In this document: one piece after another, positions 12,095 through 23,442 of the stretch
How positions within the stretch are numbered: position 1 is the stretch's first letter
Layout of the letters: every line of letters begins with the position of its first letter
Origin: Corallium rubrum
Lineage: Eukaryota > Cnidaria > Anthozoa > Scleralcyonacea > Coralliidae
DNA length: 64,000 nt
Reading direction: 5' to 3'
Assembly: GCA_964035015.1 (NCBI GenBank)
Contig: OZ036017.1
Location: forward strand, 1,723,378 to 1,787,377
Made by a program: the position numbers and the translations under genes
The notes under the pieces: generated by a model
What the model saw: the letters and a program-made list of their open reading frames with translations, nothing else
The model's database searches: none
What the model was told of the DNA's origin: nothing

Positions 12095-13353
12095 TGTAAA
12101 GGGCGGGGTGTAAATCCCGAAGGTGTCGGTGCTGGAAAGAGCAAAATATCAGATTGTCCTTTGACGCCCAAACAAAAGGAAGCGGTGGAGCGATGCCGAA
12201 GAAGGGGCCACCAATACCGCCGAGGGCACAGATCGGGAACGACAAGGGAAAAGGCACAGTGACAGTGTGTGCTGAGGAACTTGATTAACGGACCGATGAG
12301 GACAAAAAGTGGGAAGACATAGGCGTTGTCGGATGGAGGCAACACCTGAGAGAAGACGTTAGTACCCGCAGCTGCTTGCAGTGGAAAAGGCGAGAAGAAC
12401 TTCAATGGGCGGCCCGAGGAATCGCAGCGAAGATTGGCAGGAATGGCCATCAGATCGATGGAGTGGGGACCAAAAGTGTCGTCGATGAGACGCCACACGT
12501 GTGGTGCCAATGTGCAATCTAAATCGGAGAGCTGGCGAGAGGCACGGTCAGCAGGATTCTCGGAGGATGAGACGTAGTAGAGATGAAGACAAAAATTGGA
12601 TAATAACGTTCGATGAAAGAGCTGCTTTAAAACTTCGGTCAATTCCCGAGACTTTGACCCTCCTTTGCTCCAACAGTTGACAAGGACCTGACTGTCGACG
12701 TAGCAATCAATCCGAGCGTTAGAAATACGCTGAGCGGCGATATGGAGGGTTTTAACAAGGGCCAAAGCCTCCCGTGTGGCAATGGTGGCAGAGCGTTCAT
12801 CATCCCGCCACAATCCATGAACGTGAGTGGGAATGTTGCTGGAAAAGTAGAGAATACCTCCCCACCCGGTGTTTGAGGCGTCGGAAAAGACACGGATACG
12901 GTAATGGTACTCAGGTCGCCATGGTAAAAAACCTGTCCAGGTGTCGAGGAAGCGCCAGTGCAATAATTCCTGCAACAGATCTGGGGTAATCAACACGGGA
13001 CGGTGGGTAGCGTGCGCTTTAGAAATAGCACGGAAGGTGGCACGCGAGTAGAGTTGTGCCGCCGGAACAACCAAAGTAAAAGACATGGTTTAACCCCCAA
13101 ATGTCTGTAGTTGCGTAAGTGAGACGGTCTTCTTAGCGAGGATAGATTCGTGCAAAGCACAAAACGTTGCGAATAATGCCGGGTTTGGAAGTCGCCGCAA
13201 CGATTTCCCGATGAACGCGGCATTTTTCACGCTCGCCGCTACAGGTAATTTGCCCCAAAACAGCTGAGCACATGATATGTAGGCATAGAGAGCACGCAAA
13301 CCAAGCCCGGAAAGTAATAAGTAGCCCCCCATCCCCAGATGGGGATCCCTCAA
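12058..13353 (-). pseudogene. Ngaro RT thumb/RNase H region with nonsense codon
   Basis: The RNase H domain removes the RNA strand during reverse transcription. In the 342-codon frame starting at 13086, FSDASNTGWGG gives the first Asp, TREALALVKTL the Glu, DSQVLVNCW the next Asp and NPADRASR the last conserved box, in DIRS-style order. Upstream in the same frame, 13353-13093 ends in AKKTVSLTQLQTFGG, matching the DIRS RT-RNase H linker, followed by an in-frame TAA at 13092-13090. The RT palm that should lie further upstream is not recognisable. The C-terminal half is Pro/Arg-rich and runs into the recombinase start. Confidence 0.8.
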
Positions 13354-14099
13354 AGGGTCGCCACCAGATAACCCGAAACGAGAACTCCGTCATAGACAGT
13401 GTATAGAGCGTACTAAGAATGCCCCTCTCAAATCGGGTAAATGATGGTGAGCAAATGCTGGATAGGAAGCGTGGAAGCATAAAATTTTGGTGGAAAGAGA
13501 CAACGACAAGAGCAAGATGGGAGACTCATGGTAAGATGAACAGTGATGTGTGGAAAGGTATCAAAACAAAAATGGAAAGGTAAGGTCATAAAAAACCGGA
13601 TTGTGTGAATCCCGGGGGAATGGAAGCATAACCGGGCCTCTAAAAAGGGATTGCGCGCATTTGGAGGGCGCCATTTTCGCATTGCCGGCTGCGGCGCCTA
13701 GAATGGAAGTCTGGTGATTTTGGCATGTCGATCCTTAGTTTAACAACGACATTTCCCAGCAAAGCCAGATATGTCCGAATTGTACAACAAACACTGTGCG
13801 AGGGCCCGCGAGCACCCCCCGTCCCCACTAGACGCGCCTCTAACCAGAGGGGCAGCAACAGTAAAAGTCACTGGTCACGAAGGGATGTGAACCAGGGGAA
13901 TGTTATAAGAGAAGAGGAGAATCTCACGAAACGGGAAATCAGAGACACCCTAAACACGCCTGTGAGAAATAAGCCAACCAAAATAGGAAGGATGCCACAT
14001 AGTAGGCGATAAATATAGGGTAGTTTGACAGCCTATCACTGCACATGAATTCAGGCGCCGTCAAACGTTAGCGCAGAAACCGCGTCAAAAATCAAATTC
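13354..14099 (-). other. Degenerate Ngaro internal sequence
   Basis: Lies where the rest of gag and most of RT should be. Several 60-115-codon minus-strand frames exist, but I see no YxDD box, zinc knuckle or other RT motif. I infer deletion and decay. Confidence 0.4.
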
Positions 14100-15245
14100 T
14101 GTGAAACAGCCGCGTACAATTATCACCCAACAAAAATGCAAACGCAGGTACACAACAGCGGAGAAATCACCATCTAACAAAAGGTCAAACGCAGTCACAC
14201 AGCAGCGTACAAATCAAGCAACAAAAATTCAAAGGCAGGCACACAGCAGCGTACAAATGATCACCTACCAAAAATTCAAACGCAGTCACATAGCAGCGTA
14301 CAAACAAACACCTCACAAATGTCAAACGCAGCCATGTGGCGGCGTTCAAAGCATCAAACAAAAATTCAAACCCAGTCGTCACACAGCAGCATACAAACGA
14401 TCACCTACGAAAAAACTCAAATGCAGGCACACAGCAGCGTACAAATGAGCACCCACGAAAAATTCAAACCGGCGCAGTCACACAGCAGCGTACAAATCAT
14501 CAAACAAAAGTCAAACGCAGTCACACAGCGGCGTACAAATGATCACTTACGAAAAATTCAAACGCAGACACACAGCAGCGTACAAATCATCAAACAAAAA
14601 TTCAAACCAGACACACAGCAGCGTACAAATCATCAAACAATAATTCAAACGCAGTCACACATCAGCATACAAATGATCACCTATACGAAAAATTCAAATG
14701 CAATCACACAGCAGCGGACAAATCGTCTAACAAAAATTCAAACGCAGTCACAGAGCAGCGTACAAATGATCACCTACGAAAAATTCAAACGCAGACACAC
14801 AGCAGCGTACAAATCATCATGTAACAAAAATTCAAACGCAGTCACCCAGCAGCGTACAAATCATCAAACAACAATTCAAACGCAGTCACCCAGGAGCGTA
14901 CAAAGGATCACCTACGAAAACTTCAAATGCAGCCACACAGCAGCGTACAAATCGTCTAACACAAAATTCAAAACGCAGTCACACAGCAGCGTACAAATGA
15001 TCACCTACGAAAAATTCAAACGCAGACACACAGCAGCGTACAAATGATGACGTACGAAAAATTCAAACGCAGACACACGGCAGCGTACAAATCGTCTAAG
15101 AAAAATTCAAACCAGACACACAGCAGCGTACAACGTAAGCCTAAATGAAATTCAAACTCCATCACACCACCATGCACGTACAAATTACCCATTAATAAAA
15201 TTAAAAACGCAGCCACACAGCATCGTATAAATATATCTATACCAC
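14100..15245. repeat. About 46-50 bp minisatellite within the Ngaro element
   Basis: About 22 imperfect tandem copies built around CACACAGCAGCGTACAAAT and GAAAAATTCAAACGCAG. Two alternating linkers (GATCACCTAC and CATCAAACAA) give a higher-order pattern. The array sits between the gag-like first exon and the RNase H region, inside what may be an intron. The 242-codon plus-strand frame here (SHSSVQ repeats) is a by-product. Confidence 0.85.
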
Positions 15246-15822
15246 AGAGACCCCAAACCGAACGTGGTCCCACACAGCTTGCATTATCACCTAACAGTAA
15301 ACAGGCAGCGAAGAAACCAAACGTGAACACACGTATATTTTGTAGGCAAAACGCCGGCCACAAGGCAGAGTACACGGAGTCTAGCCTTACAAGAAAAACA
15401 AACAAACAGCGATACAACAATAATTATCCTAAAATATGAATACCGGCGAAGAATACAAAATAACACGTCACGAGGGTATGGGCTTGGACCCGAAGTAAGA
15501 AAATTAAAGTGGAAATGCACACATGCCCAGCGAATGAAGGGCAACAGCAAACAACGTGGTGGCGAAGCGGGAGGGCAGAGCAGGAACTATTAAGCGAGCA
15601 AAGGACAAAAAAGTTGAACGAATCGTCACTATGAAAGCATCGATTCGGTTTCCTTGTAAAAAGGCAGTACAGGTTATGCAAACTAACCAAACAAAATGGG
15701 CGATGACGCAGAACGAGGGAAAAGAATCGCATTCAATTCCTCGTACAAGTCGGAAAACCCAAACGAGAACAAAACCCCATGCGAAAAGAAATAAACCAGA
15801 CACATACCCAAACCCAACTAAC

Positions 15823-16026
15823 CTGAGGAACGGGAGGAGGCTGTACTGGTAGTGGTTGTAGTTGCTGTTGAACGGCGGGTTGGATGGGAACATGATCTGC
15901 TACCACTGGCGGTGGGTTGACGTTAAGTGGTGCGATAACAGGCGGCTGGATAGGCACTTCGACTTCGCCTAAATCAACCAAAACGGCTTCGACGTCAATA
16001 GGTTGAGGGAGAACATTTTGAGCCAT
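15823..16026 (-). CDS. Gag-like first exon of the Ngaro element
   Basis: An ATG at 16026 opens 68 codons of Pro/Val/Gln-rich sequence (PVIAPLNVNPPPVV and similar) ending at a strong splice donor, CAG|GTTAGT, at 15823/15822 in phase 0. The start is 45 nt inside the A1 repeat on the element strand, where the first protein should begin. Low-complexity proline-rich gag N-termini are common, but there is no diagnostic domain, so gag is inferred from position. The downstream acceptor was not identified; the minisatellite would fall in the intron. Confidence 0.5.
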
Positions 16027-16070
16027 AGCAAAGGTCGAGGAAACTGGGAGGCTCAGCTGGCAACACACGG

Positions 16071-16260
16071 GGGAAAAAATCCTTATAACAGCTGAAATTG
16101 TTCCTTCTCCGTGCGAATCGGTGAAATGGTCAAAAACCCAACCCGTGGAGCAAATTTAAATGATTCTGCGGTCCCTAGGGCTTTGATTCATGAATGAAGT
16201 TAACCAGGATTAATTAAATTGGCTCAATTCTCTTCCCCGCGGCATTATGTGAGAAACATC
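16071..16260 (-). repeat. Ngaro split direct repeat A1
   Basis: 5'-terminal repeat of the minus-strand element, paired with A2 at 10286-10475. Homology with A2 ends at GAGAAACATCC (16259); beyond it lies an unrelated element end. Confidence 0.85.
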
Positions 16261-16800
16261 CGGTTGGACAAGTACCACGTGATTGTCACGTGATATTGTC
16301 GACCAATGAAATGGCTTATTTTCTCATCGTTTGATCGGCTGAAAATTTTGCATTGGACTTAGAATGCCGAATATTACGCTATTGTCATTCATTTTTTTCT
16401 TTAAAAAAGCAGCGATATCGTTTGATATATTGTTGGACTATCCATATCTGCAGGATTTTGCAAGGTAAATGTATTTTTCTACTTTATTTTGATGGCTTAT
16501 GTAGGTCGTGTCGCGCTAAGCGAAGACCCGACTTCCGGTTTGTCAACAATCTTCAAAGCAAAAAATCTCGAATTCCAACGGTTCGAATTCTCTAATTTTT
16601 GCGTAATAAGTTGAACAAGTATCTAATCTTGGATTCTATCCAGACGACCCCCGGTGACCTCTCAACCGTTTTCGAGATATTCGCGTTTGAACCGACCATG
16701 GTATTTCGGCATTTGCTAAGATGGCACCTAATAAATTTAAGAGGGCCTTTCACCCACTGATCTATATAAGAGACTGGATAGAGCACCTATTATCTGAGCG
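16261..16800. mobile_element. Fragment of the MULE-like family (right-end copy)
   Basis: Reverse-complement relative of about 50005-50476, the right end of the complete element at 47098-50476. Shared features include GGTTGGACA/CCGGACA termini, CACGTGATTGTCACGTG, the TTTTCTCATCG box and the CGTTTTCGAGATATTCGC box near 16670. The terminus abuts the Ngaro A1 repeat. No gene. Confidence 0.65.
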
Positions 16801-16918
16801 CCTCCAGAAATTGAAGCCGGCCACCAAATGCATATTGAGCCCACCATATATGTGTACGCAACATGTACACAACATAACGTACTGCATATAATACACGATA
16901 TAGAGCCTTACTATATAC

Positions 16919-18226
16919 TACAACCATACACAAGCATACACAAGCTTCAACAAGCACCAACAACCATCAACAAGCGTCAACAAGCATACACAAGCATCAA
17001 CAACCATCAACAACCATCAACAACCATCAACAACCATCAACAAGCATCAACAAGCTTCAACAAGCACCAACAACCATCAACAAGCGTCAACAAGCATACA
17101 CAAGCATCAACAACCATCAACAAGCATCAACAAGCATCAACAAGCATCAACAAGCATCAACAAGCATCAACAAGCATCAACAAGCATCAACAAGCATCAA
17201 CAAGCATCAACAAGCATCAACAACCATCAACAACCATCAACAACCATCAACAACCATCAACAACCATCAACCATCAACAAGCATCAACAAGCATCAACCG
17301 GCATCAACAGGCATCAACAGGCATCAACAGGCATCAACAGGCATCAACAGGCATCAACAGGCATCAACAGGCATCAACAAGCATCAACAAGCATCAACAA
17401 GCATCAACAAGCATCAACAACCATCAACAACCATCAACAACAAGCATCAACAAGCATCAACCAGCATCAACAAGCATCAACAAGCATCAACAAGCATCAA
17501 CAAACATCGACAAGCATCGACAAGCATCAACAGGCATCAACAACCATCAACAACCATCAACAAGCATCAACAAGTATCAACAAGGATCAACAAGCATCAA
17601 CAAGCATCAACAAGCATCAACAAGCATCAACAAGCATCAACAAGCATCAACAAGCATCAACAACCATCAACAAGCATCAACAACCATCAACAACCATCAA
17701 CAACCATCAACAACCATCAACAACCATCAACAACCATCAACAACCATCAACAAGCATCAACAAGCATCAACAAGCATCAACAAGCATCAACAAGCATCAA
17801 CAAGCATCAACAAGCATCAACAAGCATCAACAAGCATCAACAGGCATCAACAAATATCAACAACCATCAACAAGCATCAACAAGCATCAACAGGCATCAA
17901 CAAGCATCAACAAGCATCAACAAGCAACAACAAGCATCAACAAGCATCAACAAGCATCAACAAGCATCAACAAGCATCAACAAGCATCAACAAGCATCAA
18001 CAAGCATCAACAAGCATCAACAAGCATCAACAAGCATCAACAAGCATCAACAACCATCAATAGGCATCAACAGGCATCAACAAGCATCAACAAGCATCAA
18101 CAAGCATCAACAAGCATCAACAAGCGTCAACAAGTATCAACAAGCATCAACAGGAGTCAACAAGTATCAACAACCATACACAAGCATCAGCAAGCATCAA
18201 GAAGCATACACAAGCATCAACAAGCA
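16919..18226. repeat. 10-bp minisatellite (CATCAACAAG)n
   Basis: Over 120 tandem decamers, CATCAACAAG with phases of CATCAACAAC and CATCAACAGG variants. Runs of one variant alternate with runs of another, giving higher-order blocks. The 411-codon frame through it (STSINKHQQA-like) is a product of the unit not creating stops and is not called a gene. Confidence 0.92.
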
Positions 18227-18239
18227 TTGTTGCAGACTT

Positions 18240-18640
18240 GCTTTTCTGCAAATCCGTCATTGCATTTGCAGCTTGAAGAGCACTTAGCAAATTTCGAGAT
18301 GCATTTACAGCAGTTTTTATATGTTCGTTTGGGTGTCTTTTTTAGCTTTTTGGAATTGATTCGACATCGGCAAATACAATCTTTTATCTTTCTTCGTCTT
18401 TGAAGTATTCGATTTCTGATTCATGATTTGTACCTTTGTTATTTGAGAGTGTTGAAAGTAAGAATGTTGTCGTAGCCAATGTTTTGGATAAAGCAAAGTG
18501 GAAAGGTAGTAAACTGCAGAAAATTTTCTCTACTTCGTTAAATACTGACTGATAATGAAATATTGACTTGGAGGCCTCCACTCGAAACGTTACCACCTTT
18601 CTACACTGCTTTATTATCTGTTGTTTCCGGATTTTAATGT
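18240..18640 (-). pseudogene. Cys-rich ORF fragment, left copy
   Basis: On the minus strand a short frame just before the minisatellite reads RTYKNCCKCISKFAKCSSSC followed by KCNDGFAEKQVCN. This C-x-C-rich tail is also preserved in the right arm at 26,870-26,970. Upstream sequence (18596-18384) is open in another frame. It looks like the C-terminus of a protein with a CxC/CRC-like zinc motif, perhaps TE-borne; I do not recognise the family. Confidence 0.4.
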
Positions 18641-18729
18641 GGCCTCAGCTTGTTTGTGAATGTAAAGCATAATAATAAGCGGAATCAAGCATTTTTTCAC
18701 ATTGAAAACATCAGCTACACTGCTGGGTA

Positions 18730-19135
18730 CCAATTGTATTTTTTACTTTATACATATAAATAGCAATATCTTGTAATCTCCTATTCTATAGCGATGGTAA
18801 ACTTGCTGGCTGCGGATCAAGGAGTGCTTCATAGGAATCTAACTTATTTCTATATACAGCTCTCAGCGCCCGTTCTTGGATGCGCTCTACCTTTCCACTA
18901 TCAGAGGTCTTACAAAAATGCCATATTACATGACAATAAGTAAGGTACGGTAGGATTGATGACTTATAAATAGTTAATTTAGCCGAACATGGGATCTGAT
19001 GCGCAAACGCATTAGAACTTCTACTTTCGTACTGGCCTTCTTACATAGTTCTCTAATATAGTGACTAAAATTCATTCTTTCATCAATATCTACTCCCAGT
19101 AGCTTAATATAAAAATCGTAAAAATCTGTGCAGTA
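18730..19135 (-). pseudogene. CR1/L2-like LINE RT C-terminus, left copy
   Basis: Reverse complement of 25,505-25,930. Encodes, with stops, the post-RT region of a non-LTR retrotransposon (LPYLTYCHVIWHFC, ERIQERALRAVY, RRLQDIAIYMYKV). The 3' UTR and ATT tail of the right copy are missing. Confidence 0.65.
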
Positions 19136-19167
19136 CTTTGTGGGATATCATGGCGCCAGCCAGACAG

Positions 19168-19690
19168 TTGAAGACTTCCAGTTTGAAGTCATTTGTCCAT
19201 AAACTCGCGCTGTGATGCGCTACCAGATAAAACACTGCGGCAAGGAACAGCAAGTTTATTAAACATTGCACAAGCATTTGCATGCCATGATAAACACAAG
19301 GACACTTATTTAACAGTAAAATCTTTTAACATAAATCTTTTTCAACCCTGTATACATAAACATCATTAATTTTATTAACTGTTATTTTTCATTGTCTATC
19401 AAAGTAGTATATAATTGTTTTTACATTTTATAGTAATATTGTATAGAAAAAGAGTACTACAGTGCATTGGAAAATTATAGTTTTGGAAAATTTCATAGTT
19501 ACATTCCTTCTTTTTTCTCTTGTATTTTTCGTATGGTGTTAGATATTCTTCTTTGAGAATGTGTTGCCACTGGTAAAAAAATCAAGCTTTCCTCTTCCAG
19601 AACAATTTTCACTATAGTGTTGTACATTTTAGTCATTTGTTCTATGTTGTAAGGTAGACCTTTAGAGACAAAGTAGTTGACAATTGCAAC
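19168..19690. other. AT-rich sequence upstream of the exon chain
   Basis: No clear feature. The 82-codon minus-strand frame at 19747-19499 includes a hydrophobic stretch (ILWVFIVVAIVNYFV) but has only a GTG start and no recognised family, so it is not annotated as a gene. Confidence 0.4.
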
Positions 19691-19694
19691 AACA

Positions 19695-22268
19695 ATAAAT
19701 ACCCATAATATTGGGTGCGTGAAAAAGAAAAAGTGTCGCCTTGCCACCGGGCAAGTGGTGAACTGTGTTCACCTTAGTAGAAATAAGCTAAAGGAACAAG
19801 GATTTAATTCCATTATAACTGGTAAGACGTATACATTTTTTATGATAATAATCATCAATATGCATAAATAAATACAAAAACTAACAAAAAATATAATTAG
19901 TGTCCACCTAATTAAAATCAACTCAGTGAAAAAAACAAGCACTATGGGTTATTCTTAATTAGATGCAAGTATTCGCAGCGAGGTTCGAACCAGTTTATGC
20001 GATGACTGGATAAGAGACGTACGACCGGTGTACCGAAAATAGGCGATATAATACTATTGCCACAACAGTTATTTTTCTACAGCGGACGTTATATTGAAAA
20101 AAAATCAGTTAGATACCTGCAAAGTTATTTGTTTGCCCCGTGTAGCAGGGTGAAAAAAAGAAATAACGTGTCTAATTATATTTTTCATCAAATTATTACC
20201 TTATGGTGATCGGATGTTTAAAATATTCCATCACATAAACATGCAGATAGATGCAGCCACTAATACCTGGCACAATTGTTCATGTTATTTCTTTGCAGAA
20301 CTAGATCTGAATTCTGAGTGTGAAGCTGAAATCGTGTCAGCAGAAGATGACGATCTTGATACATACACATATGGCCAAGTGGTCTACTTTAATAAATTTA
20401 TAATAACTTTTATAATTTTTTTCAGTTAAAAGTTTATCTTAGAGGAAATCACTGCTTTAGCCACTTTTTGACCGCTTTATTGTTCATGTTATTTATTTAC
20501 AGAACTAGATCTGAATTCTGAGTGTGAGGCTGAAATAGTGTCAGCAGAAGATAACGATCTTGCTATGTACACCGCAATGAAAACGTTATGACAAGCTTAA
20601 GTGGGCTACTTTAATAAATTTATAATAACTTTTATAATTTTTTTTCAGTTAAGAGTTTATCTAAGAGAAAATCACTGCTTTAGCCACTTTTTGACCGCTT
20701 TATACTTTACATACCATTAGACGGCCTTTTTGTAATTACGCAATATTTAGAAAAGTAAAATTTCTAATTTTACTGTTTATTTGTACAAAGATGAAAGGCA
20801 AGAAGAAACTAATGACACCGCAACAGTCGAATTTGTGGAACTGATTCCAGATGACGAAAATGAAGAACATGTTAACGGTAAGTTAACTACAAGTATTAAT
20901 GTACAGATGGAGAGGTGAAGTAAACAACTGCTCCACAGTATAATAAAAGCAAACAAAAACTCATGAATTCAAGATTCACAATGGTACATAAGTTAATTCT
21001 AAATTAACTAATAAACACAGATTCAAAGCAAGCATGCTATATATTTTTTTCATTGGAAGCTAGTAAAATTAAAAGTAAAATGTCGGAAAATTTATAAAAA
21101 AGTAATTTCGTTTTGTAGAATAAAATAATGCAATGATTTATATTCAAGACGTGTATATTCATATAGTTTCAGAAAACGACACACGCTCAAGCAAGCCAAA
21201 GGTAGCGACATCGGCTAACGACAATAACGCCAATGCGGAAACACCGACTGATTTTGGTAATTTGAAATTAATGTGGAAAATAATTTGTGCATGGTTTACA
21301 TTATATAGTAAGTTTATAATCATTAGTGGATTACACAATTATGGTAATGTAAAATTTAAAAATTTGAAAAATAACGGTCAAGTGTAATAATCTCGGTAAT
21401 AATAATGTTTAAAAATAACGTTCATTTTGTCAGGTGATTCTTGCGCGGCATACATGTTTTTAAGTGAAATTTGTTTTGATGGACTGAGGCATTTTGAAAT
21501 ATATAAGTTCAGTATTTTTGTCAGGAGGGAATTTTTGTTTGCTTTCAGAATGTGTAGCTTCTCATCTAAGAAAAGTTGACATCGATCTTCTTCATCCGTT
21601 GAGGGATGCAGTTGAGAACTTTCTCCCGCGTTAGTTATTACGTTCTTGAACATTATGTGGCTCAACTCGCCGTAAGAACGTAAGAACGTGGGGAAAAATT
21701 CTTAATCTCGTTGACAGGCATTTTCCAAATGCAACAATGTCAAAGTGAGTTACAATTGCATGGATAAATATGTAGAACGATGTTACAACTAGCGACGACA
21801 ACAAAACGAAACAGCTAGAACCTCGGCCTGACAGCTAAAGAATTTAAGCAACGGTACAGAAATCATCAGAAATCCTTTCTCAATGAAAAGTACCTCAATA
21901 AAACAGAACTCTCTAAGCACGTTTGGTCGTTTGGAACTTGAAAAAGAAAAATTGTAATTTTAATATCTAATGGTCAGTCATCAAAGACCTCACTCAACCG
22001 CATTCCTCAACGGATCTTTGCTTAGAAGAGAAGCCACACATTCTGAAAGCAAACTAATTCCCTCAAAATGCCGCCATCGAAACAAATTTCACTTAAAGAA
22101 CATATGCCGCGCAAGGATCACCTGATATAAACGTTATTTTTGAACGCTTTTTTTAAACATTGTTTTTAAACTTGACCGTTATTTTTAAAATTTTTAAAAT
22201 TTAAGTTGACAGTTATTTAAAAATAGCAAAAATAGAAACAATATGACATTTTAGGACTACATTATATA

Positions 22269-22333
<65 letters not shown>

Positions 22334-23442
22334 TGTCTAACTGTCTAACGTTATAGAGTTTACAAATACCGATGACATCGTAGAGAGTAAATCAGATAAT
22401 AAAATTCCGACGAAGAACGAAAACCAAAAAAATAGAGGTATGTACATGATGAGCAACAGGCCCGCACAGAGACTAAAGTGGGCCCGGGGCAAAATAAAGA
22501 ATTGGGGCCCCCCTTGCAAAAATTTCGAAAGCCATTTTACGGATAAATCTATATATATAATATATAATATAATTAGGAGGCCCCTCTCGAGCTTGGGGCC
22601 CGGGGCAAATTGCCCCAGTTGCCCTCCCCTCTGGGCGGGCCTGATGAGCAATCCTTTTATGTGAAAAGGTTGAGATCATTTTATAAACTAGAATATTAAC
22701 TGTATTGCAAGCATGCAGTTTGGCTTTAACATATAAGTAAAACTAATAAATTTGTTTTGGAAATAAAAAATCTGAAAACTAATCTGCCTCTCGCCATGCA
22801 CTGAAGTTATGACCAGTTAGTAGAGTTGTCGACTTGTTGGTTTCCTCGTGTGCCTCAGAGTGGCTTGTTTGACGCAGAGTGTTCCGGTTTTCCTCCTTCC
22901 AAAAAATCAAAACTATAATTGCCTCAATTAGTTCTATCAAGGGGTGAGGGCCATTGGGTTGTTAACAAATAAATATAATTAGCACAAAAATATGATCATA
23001 TTAAAAATTTAATAATTTTAGGGGAAGGGAAAACATTGATCACACTTTTTACTGTGTAAGATTAAATCAATAATTACTTTTTTATTCAACAGATAAACTA
23101 AAGAGAACAAACAAGGAAAGAAAAAACACAGATTTATTTGATTCTTTACACCCAGGGAATGTTGAAGGTAAGAAAACAAAAGCATTACATCTTTTTTACT
23201 TCAAATTGTGAAATCTTCATCAAAAATAAATATAATTTTCACGTGGCAATTAGCTATTAAAGCTAAAGTACAAATCACTCACAAATGGGGCAAAATACGA
23301 AAATACGTTCTATTTAAAAAGTTTTTGTTCTTTCATGTAGGAAAACGCCTGCGCACCCTGACAAAGATGTACCATTGAAAGACAGCAAGAAAAAGAAAAA
23401 GAAATCGTGTGGAAAATCACCACGAAATCGTGCGGTTTATTA
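19695..23442 (+). CDS. Predicted multi-exon gene, short phase-1 exons
   Basis: A chain of exon-like segments, each open only in the phase-1 frame and bounded by good splice signals. Likely exons: one ending at 19821 (ACTG|GTAAGA, start unclear); 20299-20358 (after CTTTGCAG) and its duplicate at 20503-20562; 20791-20877 (ends AACG|GTAAGT); 21173-21256 (TTTCAG|...TTTTG|GTAATT); 22357-22437 (TTATAG|...AGAG|GTATGT); 23093-23167 (TTCAACAG|...GAAG|GTAAGA); a last exon from 23341 (CATGTAG|). The 60-87-bp internal exons are multiples of three. They encode acidic, Ser/Asn-rich disordered protein (VEFVELIPDDENEEH, SSKPKVATSANDNNANAE), then Lys-rich sequence. The last exon stops early in the continuing frame (KRLRTLTKMYH-stop), while an adjacent frame reads a Lys-rich tail (DSKKKKKKSCGK), so a frameshift or unseen exon is possible. 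No start codon or function was found. Confidence 0.45.
20277..20703 (+). repeat. Tandem duplication of an exon with its flanking intron
   Basis: The unit 20277-20480 is repeated at 20481-20703 (period 204). Each copy holds an acceptor, a 60-bp exon starting AACTAGATCTGAATTCTGAG, intron sequence and a second TTTTTCAG. At the expected donor after GATCTTG, copy 1 reads ATACAT and copy 2 reads CTATGT where GTATGT would be expected, so both donors appear lost. Confidence 0.75.
21405..22140. repeat. Inverted repeat with coding-like arm
   Basis: About 21405-21640 and 21985-22140 are diverged reverse complements. On the minus strand the left arm is open for 95 codons (21665-21378; EKLHILKANKNSLLTKILNL, SPSKQISLKNMYAAQESPDK); the right-arm version is shortened and has stops. 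This suggests two opposed copies of a coding fragment of unknown family inside an intron of the exon chain. Confidence 0.45.
22258..22333. repeat. (TA)n microsatellite
   Basis: About 75 bp of nearly pure TA dinucleotides, 24 bp upstream of the acceptor of the exon at 22357. Confidence 0.95.
22457..22643. mobile_element. 187-bp hAT MITE, TSD ATGAGCAA
   Basis: Ends CAGGCCCG(C)... and ...GCGGGCCTG are inverted. Perfect 8-bp duplications ATGAGCAA lie at 22449-22456 and 22644-22651. The interior is GC-rich at both ends (GGGCCCGGGGCAA) around an AT-rich centre. It sits in the intron 19 bp after the donor of the exon at 22357-22437. Confidence 0.88.

Larger units (their letters stand above)
10130..16260 (-). 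mobile_element. Ngaro-type (DIRS order) retrotransposon
   Basis: A 6.1-kb minus-strand element with the split direct repeats diagnostic of Ngaro. Reading along the minus strand: A1 (16260-16071), coding region, B1 (10566-10481), A2 (10475-10286), B2 (10220-10130). A copies share AACAGCTGAAATTGTTCCTT; B copies share CCCAGTGGTATCTCCCCACA. Coding order is gag-like exon, RNase H, tyrosine recombinase, as expected. The RT fingers/palm with the catalytic YxDD motif could not be found, and frameshifts and a nonsense codon break the rest, so it is not autonomous. Such elements integrate through the recombinase without usual TSDs, and none is seen. Confidence 0.85.
16822..19167. repeat. Left arm of an 11.3-kb inverted duplication
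   Basis: Reverse complement of 25454-28083. From outside in, the arms hold a unique tip (CACCAAATGCATATTGAGCC), a 10-bp minisatellite, a Cys-rich coding fragment and a LINE 3' fragment. The roughly 100-bp tip differs by about one base between arms, implying recent duplication or gene conversion. Relative to the right arm, this one lacks about 580 bp including the (ATT)n tail. It ends at CAGACAG (19161-19167), where the right arm opens into the tetranucleotide tract. Confidence 0.85.

Noticed and set aside
14319..15047. 242-codon plus-strand frame with SHSSVQ repeats
   Set aside because: Translation of the ~48-bp minisatellite; antisense to the Ngaro element.
14100..15245. CRISPR array
   Set aside because: Repeats are imperfect, spacers are not unique, no cas genes, and the context is eukaryotic; it is a minisatellite.
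16828..18063. 411-codon open frame rich in ASTSINKHQQ
   Set aside because: It is the translation of the CATCAACAAG decamer array, which avoids stops in this frame; the opposed array gives a different product.
18540..18600. Possible hammerhead around CTGATAATGA...CGAAACG
   Set aside because: The CTGATGA core is interrupted and the stems do not form.
19499..19747. 82-codon minus-strand frame with a hydrophobic segment
   Set aside because: No ATG start, overlaps the first exon-like segment on the other strand, no recognised family.
19975..20040. tRNA-like B box (GGTTCGAACC) on the minus strand
   Set aside because: The A box and acceptor stem are not convincing; at most a tRNA-derived remnant.
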